Below the pieces are notes generated by a model. It worked only from the letters and a program-made list of their open reading frames with translations. It did not search any database and was not told the origin of the DNA. The position numbers and the translations under genes were made by a program. This document shows positions 42,215 to 51,444 of a DNA stretch of 64,000 nt, in pieces (the stretch's first letter is position 1; each line of letters starts with the position of its first letter). Source of the stretch: Saccharospirillum alexandrii_A (GTDB taxonomy: Bacteria > Pseudomonadota > Gammaproteobacteria > Pseudomonadales > Natronospirillaceae); NCBI RefSeq assembly GCF_043641555.1, contig NZ_JBHZRJ010000001.1, forward strand, positions 744,001-808,000, given 5' to 3'.

Positions 42215-43837
42215 TTAGACCTTAAACCGAGAAACCACCTGGTTCAGGCCTTCGGCCAACCGCGCCAGCTCTTTGCTGGAGGTTAGGGTTTCATCGGCAC
42301 CGGTCGCGTTCTGCACAGCGATGTCGCGGATGGAGACCAGATTCCGGTCGACCTCACGCGCCACCTGAGCCTGCTCTTCAGCGGCACTGGCTGAAGCCGT
42401 GTTGCGCTCGTTGATCTTCTCGATCAGCGCGGCAATGGCTTGCAGGGCATCACCCGCATCGCGCCCGGCCTCCAGCGTATTGGTAGCGCTGGTATTGCTG
42501 TCGCGCATGGCGGTCACCGCCTGGTCGGTACCGGATTCAACGGCATCGATGATGGTTTCAATTTCCTTCGTGGAATCGGCCGTGCGGCTGGCCAGCGCCC
42601 GCACTTCATCGGCCACCACCGCAAAGCCGCGCCCGGCTTCACCGGCCCGGGCCGCTTCAATGGCCGCATTCAGCGCCAGCAAATTGGTTTGTTCGGCAAT
42701 GCCGCGAATCACGTCCAGCACCGAACCGACGTCTGACACCTTCGACGCCAGGGCTTCCATATTACTGGCGGTATCGCCGATGGCTTTGGCCAACCGCTCG
42801 ATAGCCGCCACAGTGCCACTGACTTTCTCCAGCCCGATTTTGGTTTGGCTTTCGGCTTCGTGTGATTCCTCGGCCGTGCCGGTTGCGTTGCTGGCCACTT
42901 CTTCAATGGCCGCCGTCAGTTCGTTCACCGCTGTGGCTGCCTGTTCAATTTCTTCATTCTGGCGCCGCAGATTTTGGGTGCTGTCGTCGGTAACCGCGCT
43001 TAATTCCTCTGAAGAGGAGGCCAGCTGTTCTGAACTGGAACTGATTTGCGCCAATGTTTCGCGCAGCGCGGCTTGCATGCGCGACATCGCCGTGACCAGC
43101 TGGCTGACTTCATCTTTCCCGCTGTTGCTGACCGCTGTAGTCAGGTCGTTGTCGGCAATGGCATCGGCAAGATCGACCGCTGAACGAAGCGGGCCCGTGA
43201 TGCTGCGCGTCAGCACCAGTGCTGAAAGCCCCAGCAGTACCACCAGTATGACTACGGCTGAACCTATGGTGATCAGCGCTTGGTTGTAAACCCGGTCGGC
43301 TTCAACTGAGGCGGCATCAACCCGGCCTTCTTCGACTGTAATCAGCCCCCGAATAATGCCGCTGAGCGCAGACCCGGCGGGTGCCATTTCGTCGTTACGC
43401 AGGTCGGCCACCATGGCGAACTGGCGGTCGTCGATGTGTTCGTAAAGCTGTGCCGCCATCGCCAGGTACTCGCCCTCGGCGGCTTCGTATTCCTCAAAGG
43501 CGGCCCGGTCGGCTGGGTTATCGATCAGTTCCAGATACCCTTGTTTGGCTGTCGTCATATTCTCGAGCGCGGCTGTTGCTGCGTCTCGGAATTCCTGCTG
43601 GCGCGACCCCATCAAATTGGTGACAACATTGCCCAAATTGACCCTTAGCCGCAGCAACTCGCTGTTCATATCACCCAGCAAAATTTGCTTGGGGACGAGC
43701 ACTTCATCAATGTACTCGATTTGCTGGTTCAGGCTGTTTAACTGCAACAGGCTGAAAGCGCCCAGCACGATAAACAACACGGCGGCCAAGACAAAGGTTA
43801 GGGTCAGACGAACGCCGATAGACAATTGTCGGATCAT
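42215..43837 (-). CDS. methyl-accepting chemotaxis protein
   Basis: A 540-residue receptor with an N-terminal membrane helix (about 10-32), a periplasmic four-helix-bundle sensor (about 35-185), a second membrane helix (about 188-210), HAMP, and a cytoplasmic signalling domain with the hairpin tip IAEQTNLLALNAAIEAARAGEAGRGFAVVADEVR. No C-terminal pentapeptide docking motif is seen. The ligand is unknown. It is a single gene. Confidence 0.94.
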   Translation of the reverse strand: MIRQLSIGVRLTLTFVLAAVLFIVLGAFSLLQLNSLNQQIEYIDEVLVPKQILLGDMNSELLRLRVNLGNVVTNLMGSRQQEFRDAATAALENMTTAKQGYLELIDNPADRAAFEEYEAAEGEYLAMAAQLYEHIDDRQFAMVADLRNDEMAPAGSALSGIIRGLITVEEGRVDAASVEADRVYNQALITIGSAVVILVVLLGLSALVLTRSITGPLRSAVDLADAIADNDLTTAVSNSGKDEVSQLVTAMSRMQAALRETLAQISSSSEQLASSSEELSAVTDDSTQNLRRQNEEIEQAATAVNELTAAIEEVASNATGTAEESHEAESQTKIGLEKVSGTVAAIERLAKAIGDTASNMEALASKVSDVGSVLDVIRGIAEQTNLLALNAAIEAARAGEAGRGFAVVADEVRALASRTADSTKEIETIIDAVESGTDQAVTAMRDSNTSATNTLEAGRDAGDALQAIAALIEKINERNTASASAAEEQAQVAREVDRNLVSIRDIAVQNATGADETLTSSKELARLAEGLNQVVSRFKV

Positions 43838-44044
43838 GGGCGTGCTCCAGGGGCTGGTTGAGTCGGGTGGGTACCGGGCCGGGTGGTCCCTGCGCGGTGT
43901 TCAGGAATTGTAATAGAGAATAACGGCCACCGTTCCGTTTTCTTTATGGTTTAGTGGCGTTTTGGGTGTAAATGGGCGGGCAGGGTGTGTTGGTAAGCGC
44001 ACCAGCCCGTCTGGTGAGACAGGAGCTGGTGCAGCCTAGGGTTT

Positions 44045-44416
44045 TCAGGCAGCGTTGCTATCGTTGGCTGGATTTTGCTCGGCGTTGTTTTGCGCGGGAG
44101 CATCGGCTCCGGTGTCTTCAATCTCGCCTTTGGCCGCTTTTTCAGCGGTTACCCGCAAGGCTTCCAATTCTTCACGCAGCTTGGCTTCTTCCAGTTTCAG
44201 GTCTTCCGCTTTCGATTGGTCTTTCTCAACCGTTTTCAGAATATTGATGGCTTCGGTGATGTCACCCGCTTCAATGTGGGCGATGGCATCCGCCTTGCGC
44301 TCTTCCAGAGACTCCACCTCAAGCAGCTTTTCCAGCACTTTATCGAGTTTGTTGTTCAGCTTCTGGATGTCTTTGCCGGTGTTTTCCAAGGTTTTTCCTA
44401 TCAGTTGGTAATCCAA
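44045..44416 (-). CDS. small coiled-coil protein, unknown
   Basis: A 123-residue soluble protein that I do not recognise. The N-terminal 95 residues are heptad-like (GKDIQKLNNKLDKVLEKLLEVESLEER, and KLEEAKLREELEALR later) and the last 25 are Ala/Asn/Gln-rich and probably disordered. It is transcribed divergently from fdhA. There is no signal peptide or metal motif. Confidence 0.65.
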   Translation of the reverse strand: MDYQLIGKTLENTGKDIQKLNNKLDKVLEKLLEVESLEERKADAIAHIEAGDITEAINILKTVEKDQSKAEDLKLEEAKLREELEALRVTAEKAAKGEIEDTGADAPAQNNAEQNPANDSNAA

Positions 44417-44647
44417 GATCCTACTCCCATGAGTCGCCGCCCGCCGGAGCCGTAATCGGCACCGGTCGTTGCAGGCGGTTTTGTCAAATCGATAACTGGA
44501 TATTAATACAGTAGTAGCCCGGTAGCAATGCGCGTAACCCGGATGCGCTCATGCACCAGAATGTGTCGCAACTGGACAATTGAAAGACCGGCCAGGGGGT
44601 AGAGTTGATGAGCGTTCCCTCTCCCTCACAACAATAAGGAACACGCC

Positions 44648-45847
44648 ATGACCAGTAACGCAGGCAACCGCGGGGTGATCTATCAGGGCCCCGGCCAAGT
44701 CTCCATTGAATCCATCGCCTTTCCCGAACTTGCGCTCGGCAGTCGCCGTTGCGACCACGGGGTGATTCTGAAGGTGCTGACCACCAACATTTGCGGCTCC
44801 GACCAGCACATGGTACGCGGCCGCACCACCGCTCAGCCAGGCCTGGTGCTCGGCCATGAAATCACCGGTGAGATCATCGAATGTGGCCGGGATGTGGAAT
44901 TCCTGAAAGCCGGCGACATCGTTTCGGTACCGTTCAACATTGCCTGCGGCCGTTGCCGCAACTGCAAAGAAGGCCGCACCGGCATCTGCCTGAACGTGAA
45001 CCCGGCGCGCCCGGGTGCCGCCTATGGCTACGTTGATATGGGCGGCTGGGTCGGTGGCCAGGCCGAATACGTTATGGTGCCTTACGCCGACTTTAACCTG
45101 CTCAAGTTCCCGGACCGTGACCAGGCCAAAGAAAAGATCCAGGACCTGACCCTGCTTTCAGACATATTCCCCACCGGTTTCCACGGTTGTGTGACGGCGG
45201 GCGTCGGCCCGGGTTCTACGGTTTACATCGCTGGTGCAGGCCCTGTGGGGCTGGCAGCCGCAGCGAGTGCTCGCTTGCTGGGCGCCGCCTGTGTGATCGT
45301 CGGCGACATGATCGACGAGCGGCTCGACCAGGCACGCAGCTTTGGCTGCGAAGTCATCGACCTGAAACAGGATGCCGAACTGCCCGACATGCTTGAACAA
45401 ATACTGGGTGAACCGGAAGTCGATTGCTTTGTCGATTGCGTGGGCTTCGAAGCGCATGCCTGTGGTCACAACCACGCTCATGAGCAGCCAGCGACGGTGC
45501 TGAACTCCGCGATGAGCGTCACCCGCGCCGGTGGCCAGATTGGCATTCCCGGCCTGTACGTGACCGACGACCCGGGTGCTGCCGAAGAGGCGGCCCAGAA
45601 GGGGGCGCTGAGCATGCGTTTCGGCTTGGGCTGGGCGAAATCCCACTCCTTCCACACCGGGCAATGCCCGGTGATGAAATACCACCGCTCGCTGATGCAG
45701 GCCATTCTGTTCGACCGGGTGCAGATTGCCAGGGCGGTCAACGTGCAGATGATCAACCTGGATCAGGCACCCAAAGGCTATGCCGATTTCGACGGCGGCG
45801 CCGCGAAGAAGTTCGTGATCGACCCGCACGGGTCATTCGCGGCCTGA
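44648..45847 (+). CDS. fdhA: glutathione-independent formaldehyde dehydrogenase
   Basis: A 399-residue zinc alcohol dehydrogenase of the Pseudomonas putida FdhA type, which oxidises formaldehyde to formate with tightly bound NAD. Visible are CGSDQHMVRGRT and GHEITGE at the catalytic zinc, CGRCRNCKEGRTGIC at the structural zinc, and the nucleotide motif IAGAGPVGLAAAASARLLGA. The product is the substrate of the fds genes 145 bp downstream. Confidence 0.94.
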   Translation: MTSNAGNRGVIYQGPGQVSIESIAFPELALGSRRCDHGVILKVLTTNICGSDQHMVRGRTTAQPGLVLGHEITGEIIECGRDVEFLKAGDIVSVPFNIACGRCRNCKEGRTGICLNVNPARPGAAYGYVDMGGWVGGQAEYVMVPYADFNLLKFPDRDQAKEKIQDLTLLSDIFPTGFHGCVTAGVGPGSTVYIAGAGPVGLAAAASARLLGAACVIVGDMIDERLDQARSFGCEVIDLKQDAELPDMLEQILGEPEVDCFVDCVGFEAHACGHNHAHEQPATVLNSAMSVTRAGGQIGIPGLYVTDDPGAAEEAAQKGALSMRFGLGWAKSHSFHTGQCPVMKYHRSLMQAILFDRVQIARAVNVQMINLDQAPKGYADFDGGAAKKFVIDPHGSFAA

Positions 45848-45992
45848 GAATCAGGGTTACCCATGAATGTGGGCGCAGCGTTGCAGCAGGTAAGGTATAT
45901 GCGCCCCTAAACCGGGTGTACACTGGCGTTCAGTGCCCGTGTGCACTCTGTTTTAAGGCCCTGACTACAATAAAACCACAGGTGACCCATCG

Positions 45993-46508
45993 ATGCCTCA
46001 AGCATTACCCTCAGACACCCTTTCCCGGGTAAGGGCCATTGTGGCCGACCTGAAACACAAGCCCGGCGCCTTGCTCCCCATTCTGCACGAGGTTCGCGAT
46101 ACCCTGGGCCACATTCCCGAAAACGCCGTGCCCGTCATCGCCGAGGGCTTGCAAATCACCCGTGCCGAAGTACATGGCGTGATCAGCTTTTACCACGATT
46201 TCAATACCCAGCCGATCGGCAAGCACCGCCTGCAAATCTGCCGGGCCGAGGCCTGCCAGGCCCGCGGCAGCCGCGAGCTGGAACACTATGCCCGGGAGCG
46301 CCTGGGCATCGATTACCACCAAACCACACGCGACGGCGAATTCACGCTGGAGCCGGTGTATTGCCTGGGCAATTGCGCCACAGGCCCCTCGGTGCGCATT
46401 GGCAACCGCATTCACGGGCGCGTGAGCGCTGAGCGGTTCGACGCCATTCTTGACCAGGCTTTAACCGTGCCGATAGACCTGGAACCGCTAACGGAGGGCG
46501 ATGCATGA
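45993..46508 (+). CDS. fdsG: NAD-dependent formate dehydrogenase gamma subunit
   Basis: A 171-residue NuoE-like thioredoxin-fold 2Fe-2S subunit. The ligands lie in the CRAEAC and YCLGNCATGP motifs; HEVRDTLGHIPENAV at the N terminus is typical. It is the first gene of the fds operon and overlaps fdsB by 4 bp. It passes electrons within the soluble, oxygen-tolerant formate dehydrogenase complex. Confidence 0.94.
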   Translation: MPQALPSDTLSRVRAIVADLKHKPGALLPILHEVRDTLGHIPENAVPVIAEGLQITRAEVHGVISFYHDFNTQPIGKHRLQICRAEACQARGSRELEHYARERLGIDYHQTTRDGEFTLEPVYCLGNCATGPSVRIGNRIHGRVSAERFDAILDQALTVPIDLEPLTEGDA

Positions 46509-48103
46509 TCACCCTCTATGTACCGCGTGATACCACCGCCGTCTCACTCGGCGCCGACGACGTAGCCATAGCGCTGGCACGTGCCGCCGAGGCCAAAGGC
46601 ATCGACCTCCACATCGTGCGCAATGGCTCGCGCGGCCTGTTCTGGCTGGAGCCTTTGGTGGAAGTTGAAACCGACCAGGGCCGCGTTGCCTATGGCCCGG
46701 TCATGCCGGAAGACGTACCCGCCTTGCTCGATGCCGGGTTACTGGCCGGGTTGTTGGAAGGTGCCGCTGACCATCCGTTGCACCTGGGCCTCACCGAAGA
46801 GATCCCCTACCTGAAACACCAGCAACGGCTCACCTTTGCCCGCGCGGGCATTACCGACCCGGTGTCTATTGACGATTACCGCGCCCATGGCGGTTTCAAA
46901 GGCCTGGAAGTCGCTCTGGCAAAAACCCAGCAACAGATCGTCGACGACATTAAAACCTCCGGCCTGCGTGGCCGGGGTGGGGCGGCTTTTCCGGCCGGCA
47001 TCAAATGGCAAACCGTGCTGGATGCGAACCCTAAAACGCCGAACAGCCGCTATTCCGGCCAGAAATTCATCGTCTGCAACGCCGATGAAGGCGACTCCGG
47101 CACCTTCGCCGACCGCCTGGTGATGGAAGCCGACCCCTACATGCTGATTGAAGGCATGGCCATCGCCGGCCTCGCCGTCGGCGCTGAAACCGGCTACATC
47201 TACCTGCGCTCCGAATACCCCCTGGCGCAGGTAGTTCTCAACGACGCCATTGCCAGGGCAGAAGCGGCAGGCTACCTGGGTGACAACATACTGAGCTCCG
47301 GCAAGGCGTTTCATCTGGAAGCCCGCCTGGGGGCCGGTGCGTACATTTGTGGCGAAGAAACCTCTCTGCTCGACAGCCTGGAAGGCAAACGCGGTCAGGT
47401 GCGGGTAAAACCCCCGCTGCCCGCGCTGAAAGGCGCCTTCGGCCAGCCCACCGTGGTGAACAACGTACTCACCCTCGCCGCCGTGCCCTTTATTCTGGCC
47501 GAAGGCGGTAAGGCCTATGCCGATTATGGCATGGGCCGCTCGCGCGGCACGCTGCCATTCCAGCTGACCGGCAACCTGGAACGCGGAGGCGTGGTGGAAC
47601 TGGCGTTTGGCATTACCCTGCGCGAACTGCTGTACGACTATGGCGGCGGCTCCGCCTCTGGTCGGCCCATTCGTGCGGTTCAGGTAGGCGGCCCGCTGGG
47701 CGCTTACATGCCCGAAAGCCAGTGGGACACCCCGCTCGATTACGAAGCCTATGCCGACATAGGCGCGGTAGTTGGCCATGGCGGCATTGTGGTGTTCGAC
47801 GACACCGTCGACATGCTTGAACAGGCCCGCTTCGCGATGGAATTCTGCGCCGTTGAATCCTGCGGCAAATGCACGCCTTGCCGCATTGGCTCTACCCGGG
47901 GGGTTGAGGTAATTGACCGCATTCGCCTGAACGAAAACCGCGATGCCAACCTGACCCTGCTGCACGATTTATGCGACACCCTGGAATACGGTTCCCTGTG
48001 CGCTATGGGCGGCATGACCCCCAATCCGGTGCGCAGTGCACTACACTACTTCCCGGACGACTTTGCCCGAACCACCGCGTCACTGACGACGGAGGAGCGT
48101 TAA
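46505..48103 (+). CDS. fdsB: NAD-dependent formate dehydrogenase beta subunit
   Basis: A 532-residue NuoF-like diaphorase subunit with FMN and NAD sites (GLRGRGGAAFPAGIKW; NADEGDSGTFADRLVMEADP) and the 4Fe-4S motif ESCGKCTPCRIG. The N-terminal 110 residues are a thioredoxin-like extension usual in FdsB. It is followed by fdsA after 1 bp. Confidence 0.95.
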   Translation: MITLYVPRDTTAVSLGADDVAIALARAAEAKGIDLHIVRNGSRGLFWLEPLVEVETDQGRVAYGPVMPEDVPALLDAGLLAGLLEGAADHPLHLGLTEEIPYLKHQQRLTFARAGITDPVSIDDYRAHGGFKGLEVALAKTQQQIVDDIKTSGLRGRGGAAFPAGIKWQTVLDANPKTPNSRYSGQKFIVCNADEGDSGTFADRLVMEADPYMLIEGMAIAGLAVGAETGYIYLRSEYPLAQVVLNDAIARAEAAGYLGDNILSSGKAFHLEARLGAGAYICGEETSLLDSLEGKRGQVRVKPPLPALKGAFGQPTVVNNVLTLAAVPFILAEGGKAYADYGMGRSRGTLPFQLTGNLERGGVVELAFGITLRELLYDYGGGSASGRPIRAVQVGGPLGAYMPESQWDTPLDYEAYADIGAVVGHGGIVVFDDTVDMLEQARFAMEFCAVESCGKCTPCRIGSTRGVEVIDRIRLNENRDANLTLLHDLCDTLEYGSLCAMGGMTPNPVRSALHYFPDDFARTTASLTTEER

Positions 48104-48104
48104 C

Positions 48105-50984
48105 ATGCTGCACATCTTCGACCCCAACACCCGTACCGACCGCGACCTGGGCACACCACCGCCCGCGCTGACCGGCAACACGGTTAGCCTGAGCATCGAC
48201 GGCCATGCCATCGACGTGCCCGAAGGCACATCGGTACTGCGTGCCGCCGCCCTGGCGGGCATCCAGATTCCCAAGTTGTGCGCGTCCGATAACCTCGACG
48301 CCTTTGGCTCCTGCCGCCTGTGCGCGGTAGAAATTGAAGGCCGGCGCGGTATGCCAGCCTCCTGCACCACGCCCGTGGCCGAGGGCATGAGCGTACACAC
48401 CCAGACCGACCGGGTGGCTAAACTGCGCCGCAACGTGATGGAACTCTACATCTCCGACCACCCGCTCGACTGCCTGACCTGCCCGGCCAACGGCGACTGC
48501 GAACTGCAAGACATGGCTGGCGCCGTCGGCCTGCGCGAAGTGCGTTACGGCTATGAAGGCGAAAACCACCTCGTTGCCGAGAAAGACACCAGCAACCCCT
48601 ATTTCACCTTCGATGCCAGCAAGTGCATTGTGTGTTCGCGCTGCGTGCGCGCCTGCGAAGAAGTGCAGGGCACCTTCGCGCTGACCATCGACGGCCGCGG
48701 TTTCGATTCCACTGTATCCGCCGGCCAGAACGACGACTTTATGGACTCCGAATGCGTCTCCTGCGGTGCCTGCGTGCAAGCCTGCCCAACCGCCACGCTG
48801 ATGGAAAATTCCGTGATCGAACAGGGCCAGCCGGAACACTCGGTGGTGACCACCTGCGCCTACTGCGGCGTTGGCTGTTCGTTCAAGGCCGAGATGAAAG
48901 GCACCGAAGTCATCCGCATGGTGCCGTTCAAAGATGGCCACGCCAACCACGGCCATTCCTGCGTAAAAGGCCGTTTCGCCTTCGGCTACGCCACCCACCC
49001 GGACCGCCTGACGAAACCGATGATTCGCGACAGCATCGATGACCCCTGGCAGGAGGTCAGCTGGGAAGAGGCGATGCAATTCGCCGCCGACCGCATTAAA
49101 GCCATTCAGGCCAAATACGGCCGCGACAGCGTGGGCGGCATTACCTCATCCCGCTGCACCAACGAAGAAGCCTACCTGGTGCAAAAACTGGTGCGCACCG
49201 CCTTTGGCAACAACAACACCGACACCTGCGCCCGGGTGTGCCATTCGCCCACTGGCTATGGCCTGAAACAAACCCTGGGCGAAAGCGCTGGCACCCAAAC
49301 CTTCGATTCGGTGATGCAATCCGATGTGATCGTCGTGATTGGCGCCAACCCGACCGACGCCCACCCGGTGTTTGCCTCCCAGCTGCGCCGCCGGTTGCGT
49401 CAGGGCGCAAAACTCATTGTCGCCGATCCGCGCCACATCGATTTAATGACCACCCCGCATGGCGGCGAAGCATTGCATCTGCCACTGCGCCCCGGCACCA
49501 ACGTAGCGCTGATCAACGCCCTGGCGCACGTGGTGGTGAGCGAAAGCCTGGAAGACCGCCTGTTCATCGCCGAACGCTGCGACCCGGCCGAATACGCTGC
49601 CTGGAACGCCTTTATTCGTGAAGAGCGCCACTCCCCGGAAGCGACCGAAAGCATCACCGGCGTACCGGCCGAAAGCGTACGCGCCGCCGCCCGCCTGTAT
49701 GGCAGCGCCCGCAACGGCGCCATTTATTACGGCCTGGGCGTCACCGAACACAGCCAGGGCTCGACCATGGTAATGGGCATTGCCAACCTGGCGCTGGCGA
49801 CCGGCAACATCGGCCGCGAAGGCGTGGGCGTTAACCCGCTGCGTGGCCAGAACAACGTGCAGGGCAGTTGCGACATGGGCAGCTTCCCGCACGAACTGCC
49901 GGGCTACCAGCATGTAGCGCAAGACGGCCCGCGCAAAGCCTTCGAAGATGCCTGGGGCGTAACCATTGACAACGAACCCGGCCTGCGCATTCCCAACATG
50001 TTCGACGCCGCCATCGACGGCAGCTTCCGGGGCCTGTATGTGCAGGGCGAAGACATCGCCCAATCTGACCCCAACACCCAGCATGTGGAAAAAGCGCTGA
50101 GCTCACTGGAGTGCCTGATCGTTCAGGACTTGTTCCTGAACGAGACCGCCAAATACGCCCACGTATTGCTACCGGGTTCCTCCTTCCTGGAAAAAGACGG
50201 CACCTTCACCAACGCCGAACGCCGCATCAACCGCGTGCGCAAGGTAATGCCGCCGCTGGCCGGCAAGGAAGACTGGCAAATCACGCAAGACCTGGCCAAC
50301 GCCCTGGGCTACGCCATGCACTACGACCACCCGGAACAGATCATGGCCGAGATCGCCAGCCTGACCCCAAGCTTCCGCGGCGTGACCTACCAGAAACTCG
50401 ACGAACTCGGCAGCATTCAATGGCCCTGTAACGATGCCTACCCGAACGGCATGCCGATTATGCACGAGCAGGACTTCCCGATCGGCAAGGGCCGCTTTGT
50501 AGTGACCGACTATGTAGCCACCACCGAACGCGCCAACCGCAAATTCCCGCTGCTGCTGACCACCGGCCGCATCCTCAGCCAATACAACGTAGGCGCGCAA
50601 ACCCGGCGCACAAGCAACCAAAGCTGGCACGACCAGGACTGGCTGGAACTGCACCCGCACGACGCCGAAGAACGCGGCATTGTTGAGGGCGACTGGGTAG
50701 GCCTGACCAGCCGCGCCGGCGACACCGTGCTGCAAGCCAAAATAAGCACCCGCATGCAACCGGGCGTGGTGTACACCACCTTCCACCACCCGGTAAGCGG
50801 CGCCAACGTGATTACCACCGACAACTCAGACTGGGCCACCAACTGCCCCGAGTACAAAGTAACCGCCGTGCAATGCGAGAAAGTGGCGCAACCGAGTGCC
50901 TGGCAGGAGCGGCACCGGGCGCAGCATAAGAAGCAGTGGGGCCTGCTGAAAACACCAGAACCCACCGAACCGGTGATGAAGTGA
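48105..50984 (+). CDS. fdsA: NAD-dependent formate dehydrogenase alpha subunit (Mo-bis-MGD)
   Basis: A 959-residue catalytic subunit. The N-terminal NuoG-like part has a 2Fe-2S site (CASDNLDAFGSCRLC), CLTCPANGDCELQ and two ferredoxin 4Fe-4S clusters (CIVCSRCVRACEE, CVSCGACVQACP). The molybdopterin part opens with the CAYCGVGCSF cluster, and the active-site cysteine is in DTCARVCHSP, so this is a cysteine rather than a selenocysteine enzyme. It oxidises formate to CO2. Codon use is strongly GC-biased, unlike the AT-rich region that follows. Confidence 0.95.
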   Translation: MLHIFDPNTRTDRDLGTPPPALTGNTVSLSIDGHAIDVPEGTSVLRAAALAGIQIPKLCASDNLDAFGSCRLCAVEIEGRRGMPASCTTPVAEGMSVHTQTDRVAKLRRNVMELYISDHPLDCLTCPANGDCELQDMAGAVGLREVRYGYEGENHLVAEKDTSNPYFTFDASKCIVCSRCVRACEEVQGTFALTIDGRGFDSTVSAGQNDDFMDSECVSCGACVQACPTATLMENSVIEQGQPEHSVVTTCAYCGVGCSFKAEMKGTEVIRMVPFKDGHANHGHSCVKGRFAFGYATHPDRLTKPMIRDSIDDPWQEVSWEEAMQFAADRIKAIQAKYGRDSVGGITSSRCTNEEAYLVQKLVRTAFGNNNTDTCARVCHSPTGYGLKQTLGESAGTQTFDSVMQSDVIVVIGANPTDAHPVFASQLRRRLRQGAKLIVADPRHIDLMTTPHGGEALHLPLRPGTNVALINALAHVVVSESLEDRLFIAERCDPAEYAAWNAFIREERHSPEATESITGVPAESVRAAARLYGSARNGAIYYGLGVTEHSQGSTMVMGIANLALATGNIGREGVGVNPLRGQNNVQGSCDMGSFPHELPGYQHVAQDGPRKAFEDAWGVTIDNEPGLRIPNMFDAAIDGSFRGLYVQGEDIAQSDPNTQHVEKALSSLECLIVQDLFLNETAKYAHVLLPGSSFLEKDGTFTNAERRINRVRKVMPPLAGKEDWQITQDLANALGYAMHYDHPEQIMAEIASLTPSFRGVTYQKLDELGSIQWPCNDAYPNGMPIMHEQDFPIGKGRFVVTDYVATTERANRKFPLLLTTGRILSQYNVGAQTRRTSNQSWHDQDWLELHPHDAEERGIVEGDWVGLTSRAGDTVLQAKISTRMQPGVVYTTFHHPVSGANVITTDNSDWATNCPEYKVTAVQCEKVAQPSAWQERHRAQHKKQWGLLKTPEPTEPVMK

Positions 50985-50994
50985 GAGCAATGCG

Positions 50995-51207
50995 ATGAGT
51001 AGCCAGATCGACACCCTGGTTAAGATGATTAATCAGATTGCTGATAATGCGCCCCGGCAGGAAACCCCGGAGGCCACGGCAGAGGCCGTGGCTGCGCACT
51101 TGAAGAAGTTTTGGGCGAAGCCTATGAAGCAGGAGATGCGGGAGTATATTAAAGCTGGTGGGGTTGGGTTGAATGAGGTGGCTGCTGAGGCTGCTTTGCG
51201 GTTGTAG
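50995..51207 (+). CDS. fdsD: formate dehydrogenase delta subunit
   Basis: A 70-residue FdsD-like subunit with TLVKMINQIADN, AVAAHLKKFWAKPMKQEM and a C-terminal Gly/Ala-rich helix. It starts 10 bp after fdsA. The operon order is G-B-A-D; the chaperone gene fdsC, usually between A and D, is absent from this locus. Confidence 0.88.
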   Translation: MSSQIDTLVKMINQIADNAPRQETPEATAEAVAAHLKKFWAKPMKQEMREYIKAGGVGLNEVAAEAALRL

Positions 51208-51324
51208 GTATAGCCACCAACTAAACGCCGGCCAAATCACAGTGCAGCCTTGCCACCAAAGCGGACAAGTGCGATACCGCTGGGGATTTTTTGTTGCATG
51301 CGAGGGTAGATAAGGGTATTTGTA

Positions 51325-51336
51325 GGGGGGGGGGGG
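51325..51336 (+). repeat. homopolymeric G12 tract
   Basis: Twelve consecutive G, about 110 bp upstream of the OLD-nuclease gene in the transition from GC-rich to AT-rich DNA. Such tracts slip during replication and can vary promoter spacing. It may also be a sequencing-error hot spot. Confidence 0.7.
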
Positions 51337-51444
51337 TTAGGTAAGGCGGGTAGATAATCTCACTGACTTGCACCACCGAGTTTGTTCGTCTCTTTTGAAC
51401 TCATTTCACATATTAAACGAGCATCTATGTAAGAAGGTAGTGCC

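Noticed and set aside
46739..47965. 408-codon frame antisense to fdsB
   Set aside because: A shadow of GC-rich codons; the sense strand encodes an unmistakable NuoF-like protein.
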